A DNA stretch of 64,000 nucleotides from an uncultured Mucispirillum sp. (lineage in GTDB: Bacteria > Chrysiogenota > Deferribacteres > Deferribacterales > Mucispirillaceae). Positions 17,227-27,719 of this stretch are shown here, piece after piece. A model generated the notes under the pieces. The model was not told the origin of the DNA. It saw only the letters and a program-made list of their open reading frames with translations, and did not search any database. The stretch spans positions 23,205 through 87,204 of the forward strand of contig CALUWI010000012.1 in the NCBI GenBank assembly GCA_944324465.1. The letters run 5' to 3'. Positions within the stretch are counted from its first letter, which is position 1; each line of letters begins with the position of its first letter. The position numbers were made by a program, and so were the translations under genes.

Positions 17227-18657
17227 TTATACAAGAGTTCTAAACCTTGTGCCTTCTGGTGTATCTATAATTTCAACACCTTTTTCAGTTAATTCTGCAC
17301 GAACACTGTCTGCAAGAGCAAAATCTTTATTTTTTCTGGCTTCTGCTCTTTTTGCAATTAATGCTTCCACTTCGCTTACAGGTATTTTTAAGTTGCTTTT
17401 ATACCATTCATCTGCACTGTGGTTTATAATACCAAGCACTTTTGAAACAATATCAAAAATATAACTGCTTACTTCTTTTAAATGCTCTGCACTGTCTGTA
17501 TCAGGTTTTCCTGCAATAATAGTGTTGCCCATTCTAACAATCTCAAAAATTGCAGCTACTGCTTTTGGAGTATTAAAATCATCATTCATAGCTTCTTCAA
17601 ACTCTTTGATAAAATGACCTTTCATATCACATATTTCCTGCTCCATATTTTTGCCTTTTTTAGAGCCGGTTAAATGTGCCACTTCATCAAGGAAAATATA
17701 TATTCTATGCAGTGCAGCTGATGCTTCTTTTAATTTATCTTCAGAATATTCAAGAGGCTGCCTGTAATGAGTCATTAAAAATAAAAGCCTTAATGCTTCT
17801 GGGTGGCATATTTTTAAAATATCGCGGATAGTAAAAAAGTTATTTAATGATTTTGACATTTTTTCTTTATTAATATTTACAAAACCATTGTGTATCCAGT
17901 AGTTTGCAAAGGTAGAGCATGAGATTGCTTCAGACTGTGCTATTTCATTTTCATGGTGTGGGAATATTAAATCCTGACCGCCGCCGTGAATATCAATATG
18001 GCTGCCTAAAATAGCTTCACTCATAACACTGCACTCTATATGCCAGCCAGGTCTGCCCTGCCCCCATGGAGATGTCCAGGAAGGCTCACCCGGCTTTGCT
18101 GCTTTCCATAATGCAAAATCAAGTGGGTTTTCTTTTTTATCATTTACATCAACCCTTGCACCCGCCATCATATCTTCTAAATTTCTGCCGGAAAGTTTGC
18201 CGTATTCTTTAAAAGAATTAACTCTAAAATATACATCGCCGTCTACTGCATAAGCATTGCCTTTTTCTATTAACCTTTCGCAGTAGTTTATCATTTTTTC
18301 TATATATTTTGTAGCCATTGGAGTATAAGTTGGTCTTTTAATATAAAGGCTGTCCATATCTGTATCATGCTCTTTTATAAACCTTTCTGAAAGCTCGCTC
18401 CATGCTTCATGGTTTTCATTAGCACGGTTAATGATTTTATCATCAACATCAGTGAAATTTTTAACAAAGGTAACATCATAGCCTTTATATTCAAAAAATC
18501 TTCTAATAACATCAAAAGCAACAGAACTTCTGCCATGGCCTATATGGGTATAGTCATACACAGTTACACCGCATACATACATACCGACTTTGCCTTCATT
18601 AATAGGCTTAAATTCTTCTTTTTTTGAAGTCATTGTATTATAAAGTGTGATATTCAT
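17227..18657 (-). CDS. cysS: Cysteinyl-tRNA synthetase
   Basis: CysS charges tRNA-Cys. The 476-residue class I synthetase shows the zinc ligand Cys29 in MYVCGVTVYDYTHIGHGR with the HIGH motif at 38-41. It also has GWHIECSVMS (Cys209), HGGGQDLIFPHHENEIAQ with further zinc ligands, and KMSKS at 266-270. The C-terminal anticodon-binding region is complete. It lies 13 nt downstream of an OppF-type ATPase gene and is the last gene of that run. Confidence 0.97.
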   Translation of the reverse strand: MNITLYNTMTSKKEEFKPINEGKVGMYVCGVTVYDYTHIGHGRSSVAFDVIRRFFEYKGYDVTFVKNFTDVDDKIINRANENHEAWSELSERFIKEHDTDMDSLYIKRPTYTPMATKYIEKMINYCERLIEKGNAYAVDGDVYFRVNSFKEYGKLSGRNLEDMMAGARVDVNDKKENPLDFALWKAAKPGEPSWTSPWGQGRPGWHIECSVMSEAILGSHIDIHGGGQDLIFPHHENEIAQSEAISCSTFANYWIHNGFVNINKEKMSKSLNNFFTIRDILKICHPEALRLLFLMTHYRQPLEYSEDKLKEASAALHRIYIFLDEVAHLTGSKKGKNMEQEICDMKGHFIKEFEEAMNDDFNTPKAVAAIFEIVRMGNTIIAGKPDTDSAEHLKEVSSYIFDIVSKVLGIINHSADEWYKSNLKIPVSEVEALIAKRAEARKNKDFALADSVRAELTEKGVEIIDTPEGTRFRTLV

Positions 18658-18670
18658 ATATTCTCCATTA

Positions 18671-19471
18671 TTAATTATTTTTCATAAATGTATAACTTGA
18701 TGATGCTAAAAGGCTTTTTGTATATTCTGATTGTGGATTTGAAAGCACTTCTAATGTGTTTCCATATTCTTCCAGCTTTCCTTTCTGCATAACTGCTATA
18801 TTTTCACATAAGTTTGAAACAACTGCTAAACTATGGGATATTAATATAAGGGTAATTCCATTTTTTTGCAAGGCTTTCATTAAATTTAAAATCTGTGCCT
18901 GAACCGATACATCAAGAGAGCTGACAGGTTCATCTGCAATAATCACTTTTGGATTAATGGATAAAGCACGAGCTATTGATATACGCTGCCTTTGTCCCCC
19001 AGAAAATTCATGAGGATACCTTTCTAAATATTCATAAGGCAGCCCTACCATTTCCATAAGCTGTTTTAATTTTTCCTGTATCTCATCTTTATCTTTTGTA
19101 ATATGCTGCTTTATGCCGTCACTTAATGCAGATTTAATTGTAAGTTTTGGATTAAGTGTGTTATCAGGGTCTTGAAATACCATCTGCACATTTTTCATAT
19201 ATTCCTGTTTTTCATTTTTTGATAACATAGATATTTCTTTACCATCATAGAGTACTCTGCCTTTATCTGCTTTATATATACTGCACATAAGCCTTGCTAT
19301 AGTTGTTTTGCCGCTGCCAGATTCTCCAACAATACCAAGCGATGAGCCAGAAGCTACACTTAATGTTACATTATTAAGTGCTGCAAAGTGTCTGCCATTA
19401 TTAAAAAAACCATTAGATGTATAAAAATACTTGCTTACCTGTTCAAGTGATAAAATATTACTATCCTGCAT
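18671..19471 (-). CDS. OppF/DppF-type oligopeptide or nickel ABC transporter ATPase
   Basis: The 266-residue ATPase has Walker A GESGSGKTT (49-57), Q-loop QMVFQDPDNTLNPK, signature FSGGQRQR, Walker B KVIIADEPVSSLD and switch histidine LILISHSLAVV. The DPxxxLNPxxT pattern after the Q-loop is diagnostic of the Opp/Dpp/Nik subfamily. No permease, binding protein or OppD partner is adjacent. Its first 11 nt overlap the end of a large membrane-protein gene, so it is translationally coupled to it. Whether that protein is its membrane partner is unknown. Confidence 0.85.
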   Translation of the reverse strand: MQDSNILSLEQVSKYFYTSNGFFNNGRHFAALNNVTLSVASGSSLGIVGESGSGKTTIARLMCSIYKADKGRVLYDGKEISMLSKNEKQEYMKNVQMVFQDPDNTLNPKLTIKSALSDGIKQHITKDKDEIQEKLKQLMEMVGLPYEYLERYPHEFSGGQRQRISIARALSINPKVIIADEPVSSLDVSVQAQILNLMKALQKNGITLILISHSLAVVSNLCENIAVMQKGKLEEYGNTLEVLSNPQSEYTKSLLASSSYTFMKNN

Positions 19472-21335
19472 ATTCTTCTAATTCCAGCCTTTTTTCTTCC
19501 TTAATCTTATTATAAGAGCCTATTGCTACTAATAAATTACTTATAATTAAAGTAAAAAAGAATAAATTATATATAAATATATTGTCTCTAAAACCTTTAT
19601 GAAATAAAATATCTATAACAGTGATTAAAACTAAAATAATTGATAACCCAAAGCCTGCTGCAATGTAATGATTGTATCTGTTAACACATATTGCGATTAC
19701 AACCATTACAGAATATAAAAATACATAAATATACTCAACAGGATATACTCTTAAATCAGTAATAAGCATATTTATTGGAGTAAACAGCAGAACATACACT
19801 TCACCAAGGATAACTGATGAAATAATAAACATAGGAAACACATCATTATAATTTTTAAAAAGCAGAAAAAGCCCTAAAAATACATAAAAAGCAATTATAT
19901 GCCTGAATTGAAAAAATGTTGTCATGATATCAGCATCTATCTGCTCCCCTGCTGTAATATTAAATACAAAAGGTATCAGCCACATAAATACTGAATATAT
20001 AACCATAACTATTGAAGCATAATATAATATCATATATATATGTTTCAGCTTAATGAAATTAACTATCTCTCTAAAATCATTCCAAAGCATAGCAGCATAT
20101 CTTGCATCAGACTGATAACTGCCTTTGTTATATGCCACCCTGCTTAAAAATATAAATATAGATATCAGCTCTATAAAAGCATAAAAAGCTATATTTAATG
20201 AATGAAAATCATAAACAATCATACCTTTAAATGCAACAGAATCTTCAAGCACAAATAATGCTGATAAGAAAAAGCTGATAATGGAAAGTATTTTTATAAT
20301 ATCTCTGTCAAAAGTAGTAAAATAAAGCATACCAACAAAAAGCATGGCAACAGATACTTGATAATAGTTGATTGTAAAATATACTGCATCATTTGAAATA
20401 AAAAGCTGCTCAAAGCCTAAAAAGGCAAACACTATGTTTGTATATATAATAAATAAAATACTGCTTAAGCCCATAAAAGCTGATAAAAACCTGCCTGAAA
20501 GCATAAGGGCTGTTCCTTGTATCAAAATGGCTGCACATATAACTATATGCAGTGATACAGAATAACCTACAATAAAAATATAACCGACAGATATAATAAC
20601 AAAAAAACAGGCTAATAAAGAAAGATAGTCTATAATATATTCTTTTGAATACCATGTAGAATATTTAGCGACAGGGTAATATTCTACACCGCTTTTCTCT
20701 AAATAATCAAGCCTGTGAACAGATGGGGCAACTGAAAATACAAAATAAACTGTGCCCATAGCTTTTAATACAAAAACGATAAAATCTATTAGTTTTATTT
20801 CATAAAGCCTGTCAACCAGCTCTATATTTCCAAAACCGTAAAAAAAATTACCAAATAAATATACTGATAAAATAATAATTTTCAAAAAACCAGCGGTATA
20901 AAATAACGAGATACTGAAAAAAAAGTCAAGAAAAGCCTTTTCAAGTTTATCAAAGATTTTATATTTATTTGGAATAAGGTCTACATAAGAAACATATTCT
21001 TTAGCATTTATCAGCCTGCCTGCAAATACCCGCAAAGACATTAATGCAGTAATAACCACACATACATAAAACATAAATTCGGCAGCAGATGATATTACTG
21101 GTACAGCAAAACTTATAAGGATTAATACAGAGCCTGTAAAAAACAGTGCAGTAAGATTAGCAGCAAAATAACACCAAAATTCATACCGTGAGAATGGTTT
21201 TATTTTGAAGATAAAATATTTAAAAAAATCTTTTGCAACAAGTTTAAATAATATAACCGCATTGAAAAGACTGTGTTTTAAAAAAATTTTTTGTGTGTAA
21301 TTTTTGGATGCAGTTTCTTTTAAATCAGTAACCAA
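19461..21335 (-). CDS. Large polytopic membrane protein, paralogue A, DUF805-like N-terminus
   Basis: The 624-residue product is almost entirely membrane helices, at least a dozen. The first 140 residues contain DFFKYFIFKIKPFSRYEFWCY, reminiscent of the SR.E.W entry motif of DUF805 proteins. The rest matches nothing I recognise. It is a paralogue of the next gene, with the same layout and shared stretches such as LFKLVAKDFFKYF / IYKYLIKDYFKYY, and matching segments around D.IKILSI / D.LKMATV. The start is a TTG behind AGGAG. It overlaps the OppF-like ATPase gene by 11 nt. Confidence 0.65.
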   Translation of the reverse strand: MVTDLKETASKNYTQKIFLKHSLFNAVILFKLVAKDFFKYFIFKIKPFSRYEFWCYFAANLTALFFTGSVLILISFAVPVISSAAEFMFYVCVVITALMSLRVFAGRLINAKEYVSYVDLIPNKYKIFDKLEKAFLDFFFSISLFYTAGFLKIIILSVYLFGNFFYGFGNIELVDRLYEIKLIDFIVFVLKAMGTVYFVFSVAPSVHRLDYLEKSGVEYYPVAKYSTWYSKEYIIDYLSLLACFFVIISVGYIFIVGYSVSLHIVICAAILIQGTALMLSGRFLSAFMGLSSILFIIYTNIVFAFLGFEQLFISNDAVYFTINYYQVSVAMLFVGMLYFTTFDRDIIKILSIISFFLSALFVLEDSVAFKGMIVYDFHSLNIAFYAFIELISIFIFLSRVAYNKGSYQSDARYAAMLWNDFREIVNFIKLKHIYMILYYASIVMVIYSVFMWLIPFVFNITAGEQIDADIMTTFFQFRHIIAFYVFLGLFLLFKNYNDVFPMFIISSVILGEVYVLLFTPINMLITDLRVYPVEYIYVFLYSVMVVIAICVNRYNHYIAAGFGLSIILVLITVIDILFHKGFRDNIFIYNLFFFTLIISNLLVAIGSYNKIKEEKRLELEEYAG

Positions 21336-21436
21336 AAAACACTCTCCTTTTTTTGTGTAGAATTATATATTATATATAAAAATTAAAGCTGCTGCAATAT
21401 ATTATTATTTAAAAATAAGCCTTAATAAACCATATT

Positions 21437-23272
21437 CTATGAATACTGCTTTATTTTTTTATATGCTCCAGCTGATATTATTATATTAGCAGCTAAAAGT
21501 AATACGAAAAATAAATAAAAAATAATAACTGTATTCTTATATGAAAAACTAGAAAAAATACCAATAAGTGATAATATAAAAAGCATTCCTGCTAAAGAAT
21601 ATCCATAAGCCATTATTTTACAATACTTAATAAGACTTATGGATAAAACAAATAATATTGCATTAATTGCTGCATATAAATACTCTACTTTATAAACCAT
21701 ATATTCTGGGAAAAGATTATTTAATGCGGAATATATTATAATATAAAGTTCGCATATTACTACAAAGATAATAAGAAAAATTGAAAACATATCTTTATAA
21801 CTTCTAAAAAGCAAATACAATCCTAAAAGAATATAAAGTGTAAACATTTTTCTAATATTATGAAGAAAATTTAATATATAACTATCAAATAAATTAACAT
21901 TTAATATTTGGTTTATGATAGGAGCAATTAAAAGCATTGCACAATATAATGAAAGTAATAAAGATGCATAAAAAATTATCATATAAATATGTTTTAATTC
22001 AACTTGATTTATATAATGACCATATTCATTCCATATTTGTTCTTCAGTTATATAGTATCCTTTATTATTAGCAACTCTCACCAGATATATAAAAAATGTA
22101 ACAAGTCCAACTAATCCATAAAATAATACTGGTATTGTGTGGTTATCATAAACTACAATATTTCTAATTGCAGCATGGTCTTCCCATAAAAATAAAGCAG
22201 CTAAAAAACAGCCCAGCACTGTTGCCATTTTCAGCATATCTTTATCAAAAGTAATATGATAAAATAAGCCAATAAAAAGTGTTGCAAGAGAAACTTCATA
22301 ATAATTCAATATATGCATAACTGTATTTGCATCATAAAAAGTATAAGCCATACCATTAATAAATATAGAAATAAAATAATACACACTATATACTAAATTA
22401 ACTAATCCAACAAATACAGCAAAATATCTGCTTGAAAATATAAGTGCTGCACTTTCCAATAAAAGAGCTGCACTTACTATAATATGGCATGATAATGTGA
22501 AACCAATAATAAGAAGATGACCAACAGAAACAACAGCTAAAATACCAGCTGCTAATGTAAGATAGTCTACCATATAATTTCTTGAAAATAAATTATAATG
22601 ACTAAAAATATGATAGTATTTAATATTTTTATGTTTCATATATTCAAAACCGCTGCAGGCTGGAAGAATTAATAGAATAACATACATTACAGCAGACATC
22701 TGCACGGTAAACACTAAAAAAGTAATTATATTTAAAAGAAGACCATTATTTATTGTGATACTTAATGAACCATAGTCATGAAATAAACGGTATAAGAAAT
22801 AAATAATAATAATAAAGATATTTATATATCCAGCAACAAAATAAGTTTTTGTATTAATAAAAAACTTTTTAATTAAATTTTCAATAAATGCTGCTTTATG
22901 GTGCTTAATATCTGAGTTAATATTACTTAAATACAGCTGAACACTTATAATTCTGCAGGCAAATGCACGCACAGATATATTTAAGGCAAAGACTACATAG
23001 CTGTAAAAAATAATATCTGCAAATAATTTAGCTGCAGGAACTAATGTATAAACAAAATAAAGTAAAGATGATAATATGGCAGTTGAGCCAAAAAGAGAAA
23101 AAATGAAACACCAAAATTCATATCTTGATAATGGGGATAGGTTATGAAGATAATATTTAAAATAATCTTTTATAAGATACTTATATATAATGACAGAATT
23201 TAATATACTGTTTTTCAAAAACTGCTTTTGAGTATTTACATCGGAAAACAATGTATTTATACTGTCGCTCAT
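21437..23272 (-). CDS. Large polytopic membrane protein, paralogue B, DUF805-like N-terminus
   Basis: This 611-residue membrane protein is a diverged duplicate of its downstream neighbour. It opens with a short polar segment, then YFKYYLHNLSPLSRYEFWCF before the first helices. A mid-protein VELKHIYMIIFYASLLL is aligned with IKLKHIYMILYYASIVM in the paralogue. GGGGAG sits just before its ATG. It is divergent from metH and separated from paralogue A by about 100 nt with no evident terminator, so the two are probably co-transcribed. The function is unknown. Confidence 0.65.
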   Translation of the reverse strand: MSDSINTLFSDVNTQKQFLKNSILNSVIIYKYLIKDYFKYYLHNLSPLSRYEFWCFIFSLFGSTAILSSLLYFVYTLVPAAKLFADIIFYSYVVFALNISVRAFACRIISVQLYLSNINSDIKHHKAAFIENLIKKFFINTKTYFVAGYINIFIIIIYFLYRLFHDYGSLSITINNGLLLNIITFLVFTVQMSAVMYVILLILPACSGFEYMKHKNIKYYHIFSHYNLFSRNYMVDYLTLAAGILAVVSVGHLLIIGFTLSCHIIVSAALLLESAALIFSSRYFAVFVGLVNLVYSVYYFISIFINGMAYTFYDANTVMHILNYYEVSLATLFIGLFYHITFDKDMLKMATVLGCFLAALFLWEDHAAIRNIVVYDNHTIPVLFYGLVGLVTFFIYLVRVANNKGYYITEEQIWNEYGHYINQVELKHIYMIIFYASLLLSLYCAMLLIAPIINQILNVNLFDSYILNFLHNIRKMFTLYILLGLYLLFRSYKDMFSIFLIIFVVICELYIIIYSALNNLFPEYMVYKVEYLYAAINAILFVLSISLIKYCKIMAYGYSLAGMLFILSLIGIFSSFSYKNTVIIFYLFFVLLLAANIIISAGAYKKIKQYS

Positions 23273-23409
23273 ATCTCCCCTCTATCATTTTTTCACAGCT
23301 GTTTTTATCATATATAAAGTTACCTTATAATGCAATATGTTCTTGCAAAAATCTTATTTTTATATATAGTAAAAAAATTATTTTTAATCTAATAAATGAG
23401 GGTGTAGCT

Positions 23410-26400
23410 GTGTCATTAAAAGAGTTTGCAAAAAACAACATAGTTGTCTTTGACGGTGCTATGGGAACATCTATCCAGAAAATAAATATTAGTGAAGATA
23501 AATGGCAGGGTAAAAATGGCTGTAACGAGTTTTTATGCATTTCATATCCTGAAGTGATATATGATATACATAAAGGTTATTTTGACGCTGGTGCGAATGT
23601 TGCTGTTACAAATACATTTGGTGCTATTAAATCAGTTTTAGCAGAATATGGCTTAGAAGATAAAGTTGTTGAAATAAACAGAGCGGCAGTAGATATTGCA
23701 AGGCGTGCTGCAGAAGGTAAAGAAAATACTTTTGTTTCTTTATCTATGGGCCCTGGAACAAAACTTGCAAGTTTGGGACATACTACTTACCAGTCACTTT
23801 ATGAGCAGTATTTAGAACAGGCAGAATGTGTTGATGTAGATTTATATAATATAGAAACTGCTCAGGATATTTTACAGTTAAAAGCAGCTGTTAATGCCTG
23901 TAGAGAAGCAAACAGGCGTAAAAATACTGATACACCTATACTTGTATCATTTACTGTTGAAAATAACTATACTCTTTTAACAGGTTCAGATATTTCTGCA
24001 ATATCTGCAGTTATGGCAGGTATGCCTTTATTTGCTCTTGGTCTTAACTGTGCAATGGGTCCAGATATGATGGAACCAGCTATTGCCTCACTTGCTAATA
24101 TATGGCAGGGCAGAATATATATTTCTCCAAATGCGGGTATGCCGGAAACTATTGACGGCAAAACTATATACCCTATGAATGATGAAAAATTTACTGCCAT
24201 TATGAAAAACATAATGGAAAAATATCCTGTATCTATGGCAGGGGGCTGCTGTGGAACAGATAAAACTCACATAAAAATGTTAAGTGAAATGGCAAAAGGA
24301 AGAAAAGTTCCTGAAAGAGATGAAAACGCATATTTTGGAGAAGCTGCAAGTCTTTTTACAGCTGTATCATTAGAGCAGAATCCAAAACCTGCTATGATTG
24401 GAGAAAGAGCAAATGCTACAGGCTCAAAAGCATTTAGAGAAATGCTTTTAGCAGAAGATATTGACGGTATTACTGCAATATGCAAAAATCAGGAAGATGC
24501 TGCCCATTTTATAGATTTATCACTTGCTTATGCTGGCAGAAATGAAATAGATGACTATAAAAATATAGTACCTGTTTTAAATTCGCTGCTTTTAGCTCCA
24601 CTTGTAATAGATTCTACTGACCCGGAAACTGTAAAAGCAAGCCTTGAAAGATATTCAGGCAAGCCTATTATAAATTCTGTAAATTTTGAAGACGGCGGAA
24701 TAAAACTTCATAAAATGCTTGAAGTGGTAAAAGAGCACCCTGCATGTGTTGTTGCTTTAACTATTGATGAAGAAGGAATGGCAACTACAGCTGATAAAAA
24801 ATTCCAGATAGCTGCACGGCTTTATGACACATGGGTAAATGAATATCACTTTAGAGCAGAAGACTTAATTATAGATGCTCTTACATTTTCTATTGGCTCA
24901 GGGGATGAAACATTAACTACTGCTGCCATTGAAACATTAGAGGCTATTAAAATGATTAAAGAAAATTTAAAAGGGGTAAAAACTACTCTCGGTGTAAGTA
25001 ATGTATCCTTTGGCTTATCCCCTGCTTCAAGGCAGATATTAAACTCTGTATTTTTAAATGAAGCAGTAAAAGCTGGGCTTGATACAGCTATAGTTCATGC
25101 ATCTAAATTAACACCTATTGCAAGTATGTCTCAAGTTGATGTAGATTACTGCCTTGATTTAATATATGCAAGAGAAAACGCTCTGCCTAACTTTATAGAG
25201 CATTTTGCAAATGCAAAAGTAGAAGCAGAAGAAATAGATAAAGATTTACCACCTTATGAAATGCTGCCGTTAAAAATTATTAAAGGCGATAAAACTGAAC
25301 TTGATACTATCATATCATCTCTTTTAGAAAACCATAAGGCAGAAGATATTATTAACAATATACTTTTCCCTGCAATGCAGCAGGTTGGCGATATGTTTGG
25401 TGAAGGAAAAATGCTTTTACCTTTCGTATTAAAATCTGCAGAAACTATGAAAGCAGCAGTATCTATACTAGAGCCACACCTTGAAAAACAGGAAGGTGCA
25501 TCAAAAGGTGAAATAGTTATTGCAACAGTAGCAGGCGATGTTCATGATATTGGTAAAAATTTAGTAGATATTATTATGAGCAATAACGGCTTTAATGTAC
25601 ATAATCTTGGAATAAAAGTTCCTGTTGCTGATATGATACAAAAAGCAAAAGAAGTAGGTGCTCAGGCTATCGGTATGAGCGGCCTGCTTGTAAAATCTAC
25701 TCTTATCATGAAAGAAAATATTGAAGAAATAGCAAAAGAACTGCCTGATATTAAAATTATGCTGGGCGGTGCTGCATTAACTAATAAATTTGTAAACGAA
25801 AGCTGTGCCCCTATTATGCCTGATAAAGTTTTCTACTGCAAAGATGCTTTTGATAATATTTCTGCAATGGACGGCTCTAAAAAAGCAGCAGCAGGTATGA
25901 AAGCTGAAAAACCTGTTATAGAAATAATAGAAGAATTTGATGTAAAAAAAGAAGAACGGGCAGATATAAGAAAACTAGATATTAAAGAGATACCTGTACC
26001 GCCATTTTACGGCACTAAAGTTATAAGTGCTGATATTTATGATGTATATAAATATCTTAATAAAAACTTTTTATTCTCAAATATATGGGGTTATAAAAAG
26101 AAAGATTTAAGCTGTGAAGAATATGAATTTTTAATTAATGAAACAGTTATTCCAGAGCTTAAAGGCTTATTTAAAGATATTACCAGCAAAAAAGCAGTGG
26201 AAGCAAAAGCAATATATGGATATTTTAAATGCAGAAGTATAAATAACTCTATTGAAGTTTATGCTAAAGATGATGCACTACTTCACACATTTAATTTTCC
26301 AGACAGTAAAGCTGTTCCAAAATACAGTCTTGCTGATTACATATCAAGCAGTGAAGAGGGATATGATGTACTTCCTATGCAGATTGTAACATTAGGGGAA

Positions 26401-26763
26401 AAACCAGCCCAGTATTGTGCAGAACTTTTTAAAAATAATGATTATAAAAACTACTATATGGCTCATGGTCTTTTTACTGAGCTTACTGAAAGTCTGGCAG
26501 AATATACTCACAGAATTATCAGAAAAGAATTAAACCTTATTGATAAAAACAGTGATACTCCAGAAAATGCAGTTGCAGGAAAATACAGAAGTAAACGCTT
26601 CAGCTTTGGATATCCGCTTTGCCCAGATATTGAAAATAATACTGTTATTGCAAATATGCTGCAAAGCGAAAGAATTGGTGTAACATTAAGCCAGTCTAAT
26701 CAGATGCATCCAGAATATTCTACCTCTGCTTTTATTATACACCATCCAGATATTAAATATTGA
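23410..26763 (+). CDS. metH: Cobalamin-dependent methionine synthase, full length
   Basis: I start at GTG 23410 (GAGGG 7 nt upstream); the open frame extends further up but overlaps the divergent gene. MetH moves a methyl group from methyltetrahydrofolate to homocysteine through cobalamin. The 1117-residue protein has four modules in order. The homocysteine domain has zinc ligands Cys214, Cys280 and Cys281 in GGCCGT. The folate (pterin-binding) domain spans about 320-560. The cobalamin module has axial ligand His712 in DVHDIGKN. The C-terminal reactivation domain has KRFSFGYPLCPD. No cobalamin riboswitch is apparent in the short leader. Confidence 0.96.
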   Translation: MSLKEFAKNNIVVFDGAMGTSIQKINISEDKWQGKNGCNEFLCISYPEVIYDIHKGYFDAGANVAVTNTFGAIKSVLAEYGLEDKVVEINRAAVDIARRAAEGKENTFVSLSMGPGTKLASLGHTTYQSLYEQYLEQAECVDVDLYNIETAQDILQLKAAVNACREANRRKNTDTPILVSFTVENNYTLLTGSDISAISAVMAGMPLFALGLNCAMGPDMMEPAIASLANIWQGRIYISPNAGMPETIDGKTIYPMNDEKFTAIMKNIMEKYPVSMAGGCCGTDKTHIKMLSEMAKGRKVPERDENAYFGEAASLFTAVSLEQNPKPAMIGERANATGSKAFREMLLAEDIDGITAICKNQEDAAHFIDLSLAYAGRNEIDDYKNIVPVLNSLLLAPLVIDSTDPETVKASLERYSGKPIINSVNFEDGGIKLHKMLEVVKEHPACVVALTIDEEGMATTADKKFQIAARLYDTWVNEYHFRAEDLIIDALTFSIGSGDETLTTAAIETLEAIKMIKENLKGVKTTLGVSNVSFGLSPASRQILNSVFLNEAVKAGLDTAIVHASKLTPIASMSQVDVDYCLDLIYARENALPNFIEHFANAKVEAEEIDKDLPPYEMLPLKIIKGDKTELDTIISSLLENHKAEDIINNILFPAMQQVGDMFGEGKMLLPFVLKSAETMKAAVSILEPHLEKQEGASKGEIVIATVAGDVHDIGKNLVDIIMSNNGFNVHNLGIKVPVADMIQKAKEVGAQAIGMSGLLVKSTLIMKENIEEIAKELPDIKIMLGGAALTNKFVNESCAPIMPDKVFYCKDAFDNISAMDGSKKAAAGMKAEKPVIEIIEEFDVKKEERADIRKLDIKEIPVPPFYGTKVISADIYDVYKYLNKNFLFSNIWGYKKKDLSCEEYEFLINETVIPELKGLFKDITSKKAVEAKAIYGYFKCRSINNSIEVYAKDDALLHTFNFPDSKAVPKYSLADYISSSEEGYDVLPMQIVTLGEKPAQYCAELFKNNDYKNYYMAHGLFTELTESLAEYTHRIIRKELNLIDKNSDTPENAVAGKYRSKRFSFGYPLCPDIENNTVIANMLQSERIGVTLSQSNQMHPEYSTSAFIIHHPDIKY

Positions 26764-26770
26764 TTATAAT

Positions 26771-26796
26771 AAAGTGCCGAAAATATTCGGCACTTT
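26771..26796 (+). terminator. Intrinsic terminator of metH
   Basis: AAGTGCCGAA, loop AATA, TTCGGCACTT, then TTTT forms a perfect stem on the plus strand 10 nt after the metH stop. Confidence 0.9.
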
Positions 26797-26996
26797 TCAC
26801 CTTGTCAAAAAATAATTTTTTTTATAAATATTTTCCCAGCCTGATAATATTTTTTCAGATACTTTTTTATTACTTTTCTAAATTAATACACTTTTCATGT
26901 TTTTTCGGACTTTTTATACCTTTATGGACTTTTTTGCATTTATTGGACAGGGTTATTTTCTATATATGCTAATATCTGCTATCAACGGAGGATAAT

Positions 26997-27719
26997 ATGA
27001 AACTATATTCATGGAATACACAAAAAATATCTATAAATGACAATGGAAAAATCAAAACAATATCACCATTCTTCTTAGTAAGTGATGATAAAGCACATCT
27101 TTTTGATAGCAGCAGTTATACCGATTTAGGTGCTGTTTTCAATATTGATGAATTAAAAATAATATCATCAAATATAGAAATGGTTACAAATGATATAAAA
27201 GATATTATAGCTGAAAAAACTGATAATCTAATAAATATGCAGGAAACTATTGAAAATTCATTAAACCAGCTTGCAGCAGTTCAAAATACTATGCAGGAAA
27301 TAGAAAACTTAAAAAATGAATATGTAAAAATCATTAATAAGGCAGAAGAATATAAAAAATCTATACAAAAAGAAACTGAAAAATATATGGAACAGCTTTC
27401 CCTGTTTCAAAACGATACTGATAATAAAATAAAAGAGGCAGAATATTCTTTTAATAAAGCTCAAGTAAATATATCTGACCTTATGGAGCAGGCAGAAAAC
27501 AAGGTGGCAGCAAAATATATGGCTGTCCGCTTAAATATGGATAATATTTATAATAAATACATTAATGCAGTATCTGCTAAAACAGATGAAAGTAAAAAAT
27601 ATGCAGAAATAAGTAAGAAATGGGCATGCAGTCCTGTAAATGTGCCTGTAGAAAATGGCAGCTATTCTGCACTTCATTATGCTGCATTACTTAAAAATCA
27701 GGGAGCAGCAAATGAGTAA
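26997..27719 (+). CDS. Phage tail-fibre-like coiled-coil protein
   Basis: The 240-residue protein starts with a compact domain (1-60), then a long amphipathic region (about 65-200) rich in Glu, Lys and Asn that reads as coiled coil. It ends with KKWACSPVNVPVE followed by YSALHYAA. That ending is the WA.NPV..PVE.G.YSA.H.A motif found in many phage tail-fibre and side-tail-fibre proteins. GGAGG precedes the ATG. Its stop overlaps the start of the next gene (ATGAGTAA). No other phage structural genes are nearby on either side. Confidence 0.75.
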   Translation: MKLYSWNTQKISINDNGKIKTISPFFLVSDDKAHLFDSSSYTDLGAVFNIDELKIISSNIEMVTNDIKDIIAEKTDNLINMQETIENSLNQLAAVQNTMQEIENLKNEYVKIINKAEEYKKSIQKETEKYMEQLSLFQNDTDNKIKEAEYSFNKAQVNISDLMEQAENKVAAKYMAVRLNMDNIYNKYINAVSAKTDESKKYAEISKKWACSPVNVPVENGSYSALHYAALLKNQGAANE

